Shown here piece by piece: positions 1 through 10,544 of a DNA stretch of 64,000 nucleotides (position 1 is its first letter; every line of letters starts with the position of its first letter). The stretch is taken from the NCBI GenBank assembly GCA_039090855.1, contig CM077034.1:228802005-228866004 (forward strand), in the 5' to 3' direction. A program made the translations under genes and the position numbers. Source of the DNA: Macrothele yani. Its lineage: Eukaryota; Arthropoda; Arachnida; Araneae; Macrothelidae. Under the pieces are notes generated by a model. The model did no database searches, was not told the origin of the DNA, and worked only from the letters and a program-made list of their open reading frames with translations.

Positions 1-176
1 GCTGTCCATTCTAATGAGTGATAGTTGCATTACACTTGAGTGACAGCTGCCTATTCCAATGAGTGATAGCTACATTACATTGAAGTGGCAGCTGCTTATC
101 CAATGAGTGATAGCTGCATTACATTTAAGTGACAGTAGCCTATTTCAATGAGTGATAGCTGCATTACAGAAACCAC
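1..176. repeat. Minisatellite, about 46-bp unit, about 3.7 copies
   Basis: The module 'gagtgatagctgcattaca' recurs about every 45-50 bases, alternating with a related 'aagtgacagctgcctatt' module. Units diverge by several substitutions and small indels, which suggests an old array. It runs off the left edge, so true copy number is unknown. It lies in SCFD1 intronic or flanking DNA and shows no coding signal. Confidence 0.8.
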
Positions 177-929
177 TTGTGTCAAGGATGGCAACCACAT
201 AAAGTCTGCATCGCTGGGATTATTTTTTCATCACTTAAATGAAAAATTCTGTGCTCTGGCTAGGCCAAATCTGTACTAGAAGATATAGCATTTTGCATCT
301 GGATAAAGGAAAACTGTTTTGACAAACAAAACAAAGACTGACTTGTTGAATAATCACATGGCATACACCACTGAGTGAAATGAAAGGCACGGAAGTGCAT
401 CCGCTAGGCGTGCTTCAATTAATTTTAACACACAATTCACAAATTATACAACAAAAATTATGGAAATTTAATATTAGTGTGCTATTCTGATATCAGTAAT
501 TTGGGGCATCATGATGACTACATGCTAATTTCGAGCTTTGAATGTAAAGCAACTTTTTATGTAAACCTTATGAGCATGAGCACGCATGGTTAAAATTTGC
601 TAAGAAGGCCTAAGACAAGACTTAGGTCACTAAAATTGATTCATCTTGCCTGAAAAAATGCGCAAAATTATTAACTTGGCTTTTTATGCAAACCTAATAA
701 ATATGAGCACGCGCATTTAAAATTTGCTAAAAAGGCCTAAGCCCGGGGCCTATTGTCTTAAAAAAAATAAAAATAATAAAACAAAAGATTTGTCTTAAAA
801 CTAAGTCTTTACGTTCTTTGTGACACGGAGAAATCACAAATACAATGCAATTTGAGTATGATTCCTCAACGTTTCGGTGGTCTGTCTGCTGAACTTGCAC
901 CATGCTTTAACAGATCCTCTAATAAAATC
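177..929. other. Non-coding spacer with a diverged direct repeat
   Basis: No gene or SCFD1 exon was found. Two imperfect copies of a roughly 65-bp module lie at about 548-612 and 679-745. Both read 'tttttatg(t/c)aaacct...gagcacgc...aaaatttgct...aaggcctaag'. An A-rich run follows at 760-790. Probably an unclassified old repeat. Confidence 0.5.
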
Positions 930-1115
930 CAAAGTTTTCAATAAAGTGACCCTTCGGTGAAATGACCTTTCAATGAAATGAAGTTTTAGGTAAAGTGACC
1001 CTTCGGTGAAATGAACTTTTCAATCAAGTGATCTTTCGGTGAAACAATCTTTTCGGTGAAGTGATTTTCGGTCAAGTGACCCTTCCGTGAAGTAAACATC
1101 AGGCAAATGAACCAG
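930..1115. repeat. Degenerate short-motif array (TTCGGTGAAATGA-type)
   Basis: Variants of a 15-20 bp motif (ttcggtgaaatgacct, ttcggtgaagtgatt, ttcggtcaagtgaccc) repeat about eight times. The right border, read on the minus strand, begins GGTCTGGTTCATTT. This is the same 14-mer found near the left end of the foldback element at 54379. It may therefore be one end of a related transposon. The open frame across it is a by-product of the repeat. Confidence 0.55.
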
Positions 1116-1454
1116 ACCCCTTGCGAACAGCTTGCAAAGTCTGCTCCTTCTGAGATGCTTCCATTCTTGGCGCGGTAGTTGACGATTTTTCCTTTTCGAA
1201 CATCCGTCAAATCACTACCTCTGCGCTCACCAGAGTTCGCTGAAAAAATCATTTGAAGGAGTATTTTTACTCCTTTGGAAAAATTTAGGGAGTATTTTTT
1301 AAAAGTGAGGAGTATTTTAGAAAAATTAATGAGTGAAATAAAAAAAAAAGTTGCGAAAACACCGGGAAATAAAAAAAAATTAAAAAATTTTTCACTACTA
1401 CTGAATGTACTTAGACGTTTTGCTTTTTTTTTAGTTAAAATATATACATATATA
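1116..1454. other. AT-rich spacer, no gene seen
   Basis: Mostly A/T tracts, ending in a TATATACATATATA microsatellite that supplies the TA target of the next element. The open frame on the plus strand is low-complexity Lys/Phe-rich sequence with no family resemblance. Confidence 0.5.
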
Positions 1455-2972
1455 CACTGCCGGACAATTGCTAAGGACAGATAACGATAGCAACCATAAA
1501 ATGGAAGGCAGGAAAATGTGGAAATTAGCATAAGTGCGGGATACAGTAAGACGTGTTGTGCGTATGCAAATTTTGGATTGCCGAACTTGTTCGTGACGTC
1601 ATAGCGCTGATAAGAGATATAAAGGATTTGAAGCGTATTGACCGTTGTTGTTCAAACGCAAAGTTGAAAGGGAAGGAAACAATTGACGAACTTGCAATTT
1701 TCAGTATGTCTTTCCGACATCACCTAGATGATTTTACGCGTGGCCGTATTATTGGCAAGATTGAAGAAGGGCGAAAAATAACAGATGTTGCCAGGGAGTT
1801 CGACGTCAGCCACAGTGTTGTTTCAAGGCTTTGGAAATCATTTCAAACAAATGGAGAGTGTAGCAAACGTCACGGGGGAGGTCGTGTTCGCAGTACGACA
1901 CCTGCAGAAGATTGGTACATAGTGCTATCAACAAAAAGACACCGGCGCAGCTCAGCTAGTGAGGTAGCAAATCAGTTTATGGCTGCTACTGGCAAGCGGA
2001 TCTCCCGAAAAACTGTAGCCAGACGTTTGCATGAAGGAGGACTATACGCCCACCATCCTGTTGTGTGCATCCCATTGTCCAGACATCACCGTACCGCCCG
2101 TTTGCAATGGTGCCATCAACATCGCAATTGGACTGATAACGACTGGTCTGCTGCCCTCTTCTCAGATGAGAGTAGATACAGTCTATCGTCTGATTGTCGA
2201 CGACAACTGATCTGGCGTGATAGTGGTACTGCATATTGTCCAGCAAACATACAGGATATCCGACATGTAATGTCATGGTATGGGCTGGCATCATGATCAA
2301 TGGCCGTACGTCCCTCTATGTGCTTCCAACTGGGACTATGACTGGCCAACGATACATTAATGATGTTCTGCTACCTCGTGTTCGCATGTTCTGTGGTGCT
2401 GTCGGTGATAGATTCATTTTCATGGACGACAACGCAACATGTCATCGAACAGTCGCTGTCCAGGAGTGTCTTGAGAGCGAGGATATTCAACGCCTCGTAT
2501 GGCCAGCACGTTCTCCAGATCTGAATCCCATTGAAAATGTGTGGGATGCTTTGGGGAGGAGTCTTGCTGGTCGCCAATGGCCTCCAATAAACAAGGACAC
2601 CCTCATCCGTGCACTGACAGAGGAATGGGATAAATTACCCCAACAGCTGCTTGATAATGTTGTGCATGCAAAGCATGACACGACGTGTGGAATCTTGCAT
2701 CGCCCTCCATGGTGGCCATATCCCGTATTCACATCTTACGCCTGCGGACGGTAATTGCATTTTTTTCACGTTTACGTATTCTGCACAAAATGGCCTGTTT
2801 GTCCCTTGAACACGTTCCAAAGCCTTCTGGATTTCAGAGCACAATAAATTGTCTTTCTTGTAATGCCCTGGCATTCTGACATTATTTTATTTCACTTGGC
2901 ATCCAACCACACTTACTTTTTTATGCGCTATATAGCCGTTTATGATCCGTCCTTAGCAATTGTCCAGCAGTG
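1455..2972 (+). mobile_element. Tc1-like DNA transposon, copy 1 of a family
   Basis: Complete element with near-identical terminal inverted repeats of about 30 bp (CACTGCCGGACAATTGCTAA and the reverse complement of TTAGCAATTGTCCAGCAGTG). It is flanked by TA dinucleotides at 1453-1454 and 2973-2974, the standard Tc1/mariner target duplication. Length is 1,518 bp, ordinary for Tc1. A second, longer copy lies at 15595-17273. The satellite-rich DNA downstream is unrelated. Confidence 0.93.
1706..2754 (+). pseudogene. Tc1 transposase pseudogene (DD34E), frameshifted
   Basis: A Tc1 transposase cuts and pastes its element at TA sites. The start chosen is the ATG at 1706 (MSFRHHLDDFTRGRII...), matching the start in the sister copy at 15846. 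An N-terminal helix-turn-helix region (FTRGRIIGKIEEG, VAREFDVSHSVVSRLWKSF) is followed by the catalytic domain. That domain has the first Asp in LFSDESRY, the second in FMDDNATCH and the Glu in SPDLNPIENVWD, with 34 residues between the last two. Compared with the sister copy, 11 bases are missing near 2254 (aaagggaccga), so the reading frame shifts and the protein is split. An AATAAA-type signal follows at about 2842. Confidence 0.9.
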
Positions 2973-2974
2973 TA

Positions 2975-3234
2975 TAATACATAAATAATGTAAACACTAC
3001 AAGCGCATGGAAAGTAATCCCTGGAAATTCTTTGTACCATTTTGGTAAAAAACAAGAATGAATTTCCGATTTTGATGTCGATGTAACAAAGGAAACAGTT
3101 TTTATGAACGCATTCTTCATTTTCTAATGAAGTGTCCATGTTCGTTGGCTGCTTTTGTATTTCCACCGCTAAATTTTTGCAGCTTTCACTGTTTCTTTCC
3201 TCTGCCTTTTGCTTCTTTTCTACAACATTGGACT
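2975..3234. other. Spacer, no gene seen
   Basis: Unique-looking AT-rich sequence between the Tc1 copy and the 182-bp satellite. No exon with splice borders or transposon end was recognised. Confidence 0.4.
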
Positions 3235-4330
3235 GAGTCTAGCCGAAAAAAAAAGAACGTTAAAGTATGCTGTTTCGACACATCATTCGATACTACGGTG
3301 TCTGATAAAGCTGTTTCAATCTCTACAAATCACGACTCCACGACCACATACCGCCGTCAGGACAAAGTACAAATCACGACTGCACAACCACACCCAAGGC
3401 ACTCCGGAATTGGGAGAGTCTAGCCGAAAAAAAAAAGGACGTTAAAGTACGCTGTTTCGACACATCATTCGATACTACAGTGTCTGATAAAGCTGTTTCA
3501 ATCTCTACAAATCACGACTCCACGACCACATACCGCCGTCACGACGAAGTACAAATCACGACTGCACAACCACACCCAAGGCACTCCGGAATTGGGAGAG
3601 TCTAGCCGAAAAAAAAAAAGGACGTTAAAGTACGCTGTTTCGACACATCATTCGATACTACAGTGTCTGATAAAGCTGTTTCAATCTCTACAAATCACGA
3701 CTCCACGACCACATACCGCCGTCACGACGAAGTACAAATCACGACTGCACAACCACACCCAAGGCACTCCGGAATTGGGAGAGTCTAGCCGAAAAAAAAA
3801 AAGGACGTTAAAGTACGCTGTTTCGACACATCATTCGATACTACAGTGTCTGATAAAGCTGTTTCAATCTCTACAAATCACGACTCCACGACCACATACC
3901 GCCGTCACGACGAAGTACAAATCACGACTGCACAACCACACCCAAGGCACTCCGGAATTGGGAGAGTCTAGCCGAAAAAAAAAAAGGACATTAAAGTACG
4001 CTGTTTCGACACATCATTCAATACTACAGTGTCTGAAAAAGCTGTTTCAATCTCTACAAATCACGACTCCACGACCACATACCGCCGTCACGACGAAGTA
4101 CAAATCACGACTGCACAACCACACCCAAGGCTCTCCGGAATTGGGAGAGTCTAGCCGAAAAAAAAAGGACGTTAAAGTATGCTGTTTCGACACATCATTC
4201 GATACTACAGTGTCTGATAAAGCTGTTTCAATCTCTACAAATCACGACTCCATGACCACATACCGCCGTCATGACGAAGTACCAATCACGACTGCACAAC
4301 CACACCCAAGGGCACTCCAGAATTGCGATT
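3235..4330. repeat. Satellite, about 182-bp unit, 6 copies
   Basis: The start 'tctagccgaaaa' recurs at 3238, 3419, 3601, 3784, 3967 and 4150, giving a period of 181-183 bp. Length variation comes from an A-run of 8-11 in each unit. Each unit also has an internal partial duplication ('aaatcacgact(c/g)cac' occurs twice). Copies are over 95% alike by eye. Long open frames through it are shadows of the repeat. Confidence 0.92.
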
Positions 4331-4515
4331 GCAAAAGCGTACTTCACTCGTCTGATCGAGCATGAGCTGTAGTAGCAATGACAGTCGATTTGTGAGCTGT
4401 AGCCCATGCGATTGCGCTCCCGATGAGACGATGACGTCAAGGTAAGGAACGATGTCTTCCTGACGTCACGCCCTGACTGGCTGGCCGGAACCGCTGCCAT
4501 AGCTCCGGTCACACC

Positions 4516-5787
4516 AAGCAAATCACGGCAAGATACGGATCGCGTACAACTCGAGATCGGGCCTGAGGTAACAAAGGACACTAAGCAAATCACGGCAAGA
4601 TATGGATCGCGTACAACTCGAGATCCGGCCTGAGGTAACAAAGGATACTAAGCAAATCACGGCCAGATATGGATCGCGTACAACTCGAGATCCGGCCTCA
4701 GGTAACAAAGGATACTAAGCAAATCACGGCCAGATATGGATCGCGTACAACTCGAGATCCGGCCTGAGGAAACAAAGGATACTAAGCAAATCCCGGCCAG
4801 ATATGGATCGCGTACAACTCGAGATCCGGCCTGAGGTAACAAAGGATACTGAGCAAATCCCGGCCAGATATGGATCGCGTACAACTCGAGATCTGGCCTG
4901 AGGTAACAAAGGATACTAAGCAAATCACGGCCAGATATGGATCGCGTACAACTCGAGATCCGGCCTGAGGTAACAAAGGATACTAAGCAAATCACGGCCA
5001 GATATGGATCGCGTACAACTCGAGATCTGGCCTGAGGAAACAAAGGATACTAAGCAAATCCTGGCCAGATATGGATCGCGTACAACTCGAGATCCGGCCT
5101 GAGGTAACAAAGGATACTAAGCAAATCACGGCCAGATATGGATCGCGTACAACTCGAGATCTGGCCTCAGGTAACAAAGGATACTAAGCAAATCACGGCC
5201 AGATATGGATCGCGTACAACTCGAGATCGGGCCTGATGTAACAAAGGATACTAAGCAAATCACGGCCAGATATGGATCGCGTACAACTCGAGATCCGGCC
5301 TGAAGTAACAAAGGATACTAAGCAAATCACGGCCAGATATGGATCGCGTACAACTCGAGATCCGGCCTGAGGTAACAAAGGATACTAAGCAAATCACGGC
5401 CAGATATGGATCGCGTACAACTCGAGATCCGGCCTGAGGAAACAAAGGATACTAAGCAAATCACGGCCAGATATGGATCGCGTACAACTCGAGATCCAGC
5501 CTGAGGTAACAAAGGATACTAAGCAAATCACGGCCAGATATGGATCGCGTACAACTCGAGATCTGGCCTGAGGTAACAAAGGATACTAAGCAAATCACGG
5601 CCAGATATGGATCGCGTACAGCTCGAGATCCGGCCTGAGGTTACAAAGGATACTAAGCAAATCACTGCCAGATATGGATCGCGTACAGCTCGAGATCCGG
5701 CCTGAGGTTACAAAGGATACTAAGCAAATCACGGCCAGATATGGATCGCGTACACCTCGAGATCCGGCCTCAGGTAACAAAGGATAC
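4516..5787. repeat. Satellite, 67-bp unit, 19 copies
   Basis: The unit starts AAGCAAATCACGGCCAGATA and carries GGATCGCG, CTCGAG and GGCCTGAGG blocks. The span of 1,272 bp divided by 67 gives 19.0 copies. Changes are mostly single substitutions (ATCCGGCC/ATCTGGCC, GAGG/CAGG). Because 67 is not a multiple of three, many overlapping short frames appear on the minus strand; none is a credible gene. A 185-bp unrelated spacer separates it from the 182-bp satellite. Confidence 0.95.
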
Positions 5788-6221
5788 CGCTGCTCATATG
5801 TTTGAAATACAATATTCGAATAAAAAGTTGAAAATAAACGTTTTTCAGCTTAAAATTCTCCATTCATATTTTTACGCGTTGGCAAAATTTCGATGTGTAT
5901 TTTTACGCGTTGGTAAAATTTCAATGCGTAAACACACTTTTCGATGCATACTACACGTGCAATTACGCATTTTGGCAAACTCTGGTGCTCACGTAATGCA
6001 CTATGGCTCGTCTGTCCTAGCCAGTCGCTTATATCTCCGTGTGATCAACTTTGTCACGCACTCTGTGACATGCCTGGGCGGGTCCATTGTGATTCTGGGG
6101 GTGGTCATATTATTCTGATACGATTGTGTATGTATTACCGAAAACTGAAAGCATTTTCGTGGCAAAACTTTTCAGATTTGTAAAGCTATTTCTAGGCAAA
6201 CGATAATAAAAGTTTATCAAA
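5788..6221. other. Spacer with a small local duplication
   Basis: No gene seen. The phrase 'tatttttacgcgttgg(c/t)aaaatttc' occurs twice, at about 5869 and 5898. The rest is AT-rich and unremarkable. Confidence 0.45.
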
Positions 6222-7890
6222 CTGCATTTTTGGACTTGCCGTTAATTTGGCGAAGATTCCAAGTTGAACACTTCCAGCACGTGGATCCTGGTTTTTTCCC
6301 CCTTATTTCCGTTATGTAGATGTGGCATGAGGGGTTTTTCATTCAGTTGCTGGCTCCACTTCAGTTTTTTCACCCGTTGGTTTTTTATTGGCCTCGTTAC
6401 TAAATCAATTTTTTTCCTCTGCTGCTTCCACATATACTTCCATACGTTTTTTTCTACCCGAGTACTTTCGGTAACACTCCGTTACCGTCACCTAGGGGAC
6501 GTTTGCTCCGACCAGCACGGACCGCGTCAGTAGAGCTTTTGGGTGGTTCTCGCGGGCAGCATCTGTTAACGGCTATCGCTTCCTCTTGGGCGTTGTGGCG
6601 CCATCTCTTGTTGGTCACCGATCTCATTTTTCGAAATTTTCAATTTTTTTGCTCAATTTTAATTAAATTTGCTCCAGCTGTTTCTCAAAATATTAGGGTC
6701 ATTATGGTTGCAAACTTTTGCTCTATTTTTTTCTATCATTACCGACTCTGCTACTCTGAGGTGTTTTTCGGATTTACAGCTAAAAATGATTTTTATATTT
6801 TCAAATTTAGGATATTTTTGGTTAGCCAGACAATATTGAATAAGTGCAGTTTTTTCTGCCAATTTTTTACATGTTGTTTCAACCTGTGTTTAAGCTTATT
6901 TTTGGTACTTCCTATATAAGCCATTGGAGGATTTTCTGTAATAGGAATTGGGTAAATACCTGCTTTTTCTAACATTTTTATTTTTTCATTATTTTTATTA
7001 CCATATTTTTGATGGTATTTACTTTTCCTCCAATTTGAATGATATGCTTTTTACAAATATTATTAATTTCATTAGTAGTACCTTTAATGTAAGGAAAACC
7101 ATTCAGATATTTGATTTCATTTTTATTTTACCACAGCATTATTTTTTATTATTTTTAGTACTTCTGTGTTCCATTTTTTATTAAATGGTTTGGATAACCA
7201 AAACTACCTGCAATTTTTTTTATGAATTTAATTTCTTCATTAGTAAACTGAATAATTTCAGAGTGCGTATTATGCTCTTTTAATTAAGGTTTTCAGACTA
7301 TTGCATTTTTGTGGATAAGGATGTGCCGAATTGTACGGGATTAGAACAGGAACAAACGAACTTTTCCGATAAACTCTGTATTGCAACTTATTTGCGGATT
7401 TTATAACTTGTACGTCCGAAAAGGCTATTGCATTATTTTTTTTCCCATTTCTACCGTGAGTTCTATTGTTGGGTATAAATAGCTGTAACATTTGGTTAAT
7501 TTTCTTAACTCTTCTTCGTTCAGAGGAAGCGATAGCCGTTAACAGATGCAGCCCGCAAGAACCACCCAAACGCTCTACTGACACAGTTTGTGCTGGTCGG
7601 AGCAAACGTCCCCTAGATGATGGTAACTGAGTGTTACCGAAAGTACTCGGGGGAAAAAAACGTATGGAAGTATATGTGGAAGCAGCAGAGGGAAAAAATT
7701 CATTTAGTAACGAGGCCAATTAAAAACCAACGGGTGAAAAAACTGAAGTGGACTAGCAACTGAATGAAAAACCCCCATGCCGCATCTACATAACGGAAAT
7801 ACGGGGAAAAAACCAGGATCCACGTGCTGGAAGTGTTCAACTTGGAATCTTCGCCAGTTTAACGGCAAGTCCAAAAATGCAATTGCATTA
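6222..7890 (-). mobile_element. Penelope-like element remnant between ~356-bp inverted repeats
   Basis: The left arm (about 6232-6587) and right arm (about 7524-7880) are inverted copies of each other. Shared blocks include GGACTTGCCGTTAA, GGATCCTGGTTTTTTCCCC, CGTAACTAAAT-type AT blocks, GTACTTTCGGTAACACT and GTTAACGGCTATCGCTTCCTCT, with scattered substitutions. The about 930-bp core is AT-rich. On the minus strand it encodes the C-terminal part of a Penelope-type reverse transcriptase and a GIY-YIG endonuclease (see the pseudogene entry). Penelope elements often carry terminal repeats in odd orientations, so the inverted arms may be its own terminal repeats. A composite, in which a foldback element captured a Penelope fragment, is the alternative. 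A coreless relative of the arms lies at 17488-17900. Confidence 0.75.
6655..7520 (-). pseudogene. Penelope-like RT C-terminus plus GIY-YIG endonuclease, broken
   Basis: Read from high to low coordinates. First comes an RT thumb-like stretch (about 7450-7272): a degenerate FSDV in place of the usual FLDV, then LQYRVYRK, then SAHPYPQKCNSLKTLIKRA. The linker 'PYIKGTTNEINNICKKH' follows at about 7105-7055. Last is a GIY-YIG domain with AGIYPIPI (about 6960), MAYIGSTKNKLKHRLKQH (about 6920-6868) and, after a one-base frameshift near 6860, a continuation including 'RVAESVMI' with the expected catalytic Glu. Order and spacing match Penelope-like retroelements, which use GIY-YIG to nick the target for reverse transcription. 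The palm of the RT (with its YxDD) is missing, and at least three frame breaks are present. It is dead. Class call is firm, clade unknown. Confidence 0.78.
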
Positions 7891-8249
7891 ACGCACGTCA
7901 AAAATTTAACCTTCAATTGCAGACTTTTACTAAAAAAAATCCAATATTAGAAGCTATCAAACTTTCACTCTTAAACAATGACTTCAAATTATTATTAAAA
8001 TGCAAATCTAAAATTAATTGCGGGACAGATCACGGCTTCCCGTGGTCTGGATTTGGCCCACAGGCCGTAGTTTGGTGACCTAGGTTTTAAATGTGCAGGA
8101 AAGCTAAAAAAAAAAAAAAAAAAAAACTCAATTTGACCAAAATTACAAAATCAGGAAATAATGCGCATAATACACATATCACAGATTGTAATTTTTCATT
8201 AACAATAGTCAAAGATGGACAGCACTGAAATGCAAACCGAAACACTTAC
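7891..8249. other. Intronic spacer with a hAT-like end remnant and an A-run
   Basis: At 8040-8100 the minus strand reads GGTCACCAAACTACGGCCTG followed by a GGGCC block. This resembles hAT-family termini (CAGxGGTCxxCAAACT style), but no partner end or target duplication was found. A run of about 21 A lies at 8107-8127. No gene. Confidence 0.4.
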
Positions 8250-8286
8250 ATCTTGAAATGGTGAACGGTTTCTAGGTATTGTTGAG
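8250..8286 (-). CDS. SCFD1: SCFD1/Sly1 exon (37 nt), third of three visible exons
   Basis: A 37-nt exon on the minus strand, preceded by a pyrimidine-rich acceptor ending ...CATTTCAG and followed by the donor GTAAGTG. The upstream exon (23699-23593) ends with two bases of a codon (AG). Joined to the C that opens this exon they make Ser, giving ...RATDS|STIPRNRSPFQD. This matches the conserved DSS-(V/I)-PRN-xx-PFQ stretch of Sly1/SCFD1, an SM protein that binds syntaxin-5-type SNAREs and drives ER-Golgi membrane fusion. It ends in phase 0. The next exon, expected to begin the conserved AIVFVVGGGNY region, is not in the window, so the following intron is longer than 8.2 kb. Too short to be found as an open frame. 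Confidence 0.93.
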
Positions 8287-8464
8287 CTGAAATGGTCAAT
8301 GAAAAAGGTTTCAATATAACAAACTCAGTCCAAAAATTATGAATCTTACATTTAAACGAAAACCATACTTTATATATTGTTATGATACATTCAGTGCAAT
8401 CTTCATAAAAAAAAGTACAATACAGACACCAAAGCTGAGCCTTTAACACAGCTTAATCTATATA

Positions 8465-9765
8465 CAGGGTGATCCATTTAAACTTTTTATAAATAACAAC
8501 AAAATCATACAGTAAGTTGAGAATTATACACGTGGATCATTTTATCAAAGCAAATGTTGGAATTGTCCTCCATTTTCTTGTAAACACAGTTGAACACGCC
8601 ACACCATATTTATTCAGAGATGTCTCATGTAGAGTACGAGCAGTAACATTGCCAATTTCAGTCGTGATTGTTTCACGCAATGCATCCAATGTTTTTGTAA
8701 ACTATCCCCCCATAAAAAAAAGTCAGGGGAAGTTAAGTCCGGAGATCGCGGAGGCCATATTATTTTTGAAATTAATCTGTCATCAAAGAAGCTGGTTATG
8801 AGTTCCATTGAGACTTTCGATGTGTGACACGTAGCGCCATCCTGCTGAAAGTAGCCCTCTGTAAATTCAAGTTGTTCCACAAATTCATTGAATATGCGGC
8901 AATAAACGTTAGTGTTGACAGTCTCAAAGAAAACAATGGGGCCAATAATTTCTGTAGACGAAACCGCACACCATACACCAACCTTTTGTGAATGCATCGG
9001 TGTTTCACACATAACGTGTGGGTTTTCGGCAGCCCAGTATCTGCTGTTTTGCGAATTGACGTAGCCTGACAGATGAAACCAGGCTTCATCCGTAAACCAT
9101 GTGATAAAGAGAATATCAGATCGCAAATTGAGAAAATTTGAAACCATTTGCAGTAACTTACTCTCTTTCCCTTGTCCGGTTCTTGCAGCTGATGGATTAC
9201 GTGCACTTTAAATGGTCGAATATTCGTTTTTTTTTTTTTGCTGCCCTTTGACAAGTTCCGTATGAATATCCTGTCTGTTGGCTTAATCTGCGCAACGATT
9301 TCGTCGGAGATTGAAGTAAACGTTGCCGAACATCGTCCGCACGCGTTTGGGGCGTCGGAGGGTGATGTCTACCGCTACCGCTGAGAAGAGAACCGGTTTG
9401 CTCCGGTTTTGTTGCCATCGACAGAATTGTTGACTTGCTTGGCACTTTTCGAACTCCAAACTCTCTTCGAAATGCTCGTTGCGTTTTGATGACAGAATTG
9501 GTTACCTAATACGATTTCACTAAAAAAGAACACGCTCTGGAACAGAGCACTGCATGTTTCCGAACGCACACAAGAGAATGACAACGCAACAACAAACAAA
9601 TCACGAGCTGAGTTACAGTTACGGTTAACAATCTTCTTCACGGTGGCGATTTTCCTTCTCCAGGAGTTGCTGCTTCTATTGAAAAAAAAGAAGTTCCTTG
9701 CGCAATCCCTTGCACAAACGTAAGGGTTTTTTTTTTCAGGGTACTGGTTTAAATGGATCACCCTG
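8465..9765 (-). mobile_element. mariner-type DNA transposon (DDxD family with wide D-D spacing)
   Basis: 1,301 bp with inverted ends CAGGGTGATCCATTTAAAC and its reverse complement, flanked by TA at 8463-8464 and 9766-9767. It carries a minus-strand transposase pseudogene. The left end lies only 178 bp upstream (on the gene strand) of the SCFD1 exon at 8250-8286. Confidence 0.92.
8614..9535 (-). pseudogene. mariner-type transposase pseudogene
   Basis: Reading down from about 9535, segments in different frames together cover a full transposase. They are an N-terminal helix-turn-helix region (VPSKSTILSM-like, TPQTRADDVRQRLLQSPTKS, LSQQTGYSYGTCQR), then the catalytic part WFTDEAWFHLSGYVN (first Asp), AVSSTEIIGPIVFFE, YFQQDGATCHTSKVSM (second Asp) and WPPRSPDLTSPDFFLWG (third Asp). 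There are 38 residues between the second and third Asp. That spacing sets it apart from classic DD34D mariners and fits the arthropod elements with a QQDGATxHT box. At least two frameshifts and an A-run expansion near 9232 break it. A 5'-truncated relative lies at 53955-58210. Confidence 0.88.
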
Positions 9766-9767
9766 TA

Positions 9768-10133
9768 TTAGCATACCTGCCTTGTCAGAAATGTTAATTT
9801 GGCAATCAGACATCACTGAATTGCCCATATTTACTGTTCATCACATAACATAAATCACACCAGAAAACTTGAAAATTGCATCGACCTGGAGTGGGAATAG
9901 AACCCACATCTCCTGATTTCCATTCGAGCATGTTATTCATGCATTATTTCTGCCTGAGAAGCTACTTCCTTGAAAAGAAAAAAAGGAGTAACTTTGGGTG
10001 CATAGGGGCAGACTCTATGGGGCTGGACGGGTTTGCCCCCCCCCCCAGTAATTATAAGGACGGGGCTGCGCTCCTCCATACAATTATTGGTTAATAATAA
10101 AACTGTAGTGCAATTTTCAGATCTAGGAGAACG
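9768..10133. other. Spacer with a tRNA-like B-box remnant and a C-run
   Basis: On the minus strand at about 9890-9940 the sequence 'GGGTTCTATTCCCACTCC' looks like a tRNA T-arm (Pol III B box) with a 5-bp stem. No clear A box or acceptor pairing was found, so it is at best a tRNA-derived SINE relic. A run of 13 C lies at about 10037. No gene. Confidence 0.35.
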
Positions 10134-10544
10134 TATTGGGTATATAAATAAGTTTTGAAGGATTTCCGTACCGTGTCGTACTTATTACTGCTCACATGTA
10201 TTTTAAGGTGGCAACACTGCGATATCGCAGTACGAGACACCAGCTGTCAGTCAGTATACGATGCTCGATTGAGGTGCGAAGACGTATTTGTTTTACTCGG
10301 TGGAAAAGGGCGACTTTCGTCCCGACAAAACAGCATTTGCGGGAAGTGTTACTGCATTACTTTATTGTCAAGAAAAGTGCTGCCGACAGCTATCGCTTAG
10401 TGTCAGAAATCTATGGTGAACATTCCCCATCCATAAAAACATGTGAGTATTGGTTTAGACGATTCAAAAGGAGCGATTTCGATGTCAGTGATAAAGAATG
10501 TTCTGGACCACCCAAAAAATTGCTGATGCCGAATTGGAAGCTTT

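Noticed and set aside
986..1531. 181-codon minus-strand frame as a gene
   Set aside because: It runs through AT-rich and short-motif repeat sequence, is low complexity and matches no known domain.
4523..5780. Minus-strand 61-codon frames in the 67-bp satellite
   Set aside because: The unit is 67 bp, so overlapping frames recur with each copy; no start context, splice sites or family match.
8040..8100. hAT element annotated as complete
   Set aside because: Only one terminus-like stretch is visible; no partner end or 8-bp duplication was found, so it is kept as a remark only.
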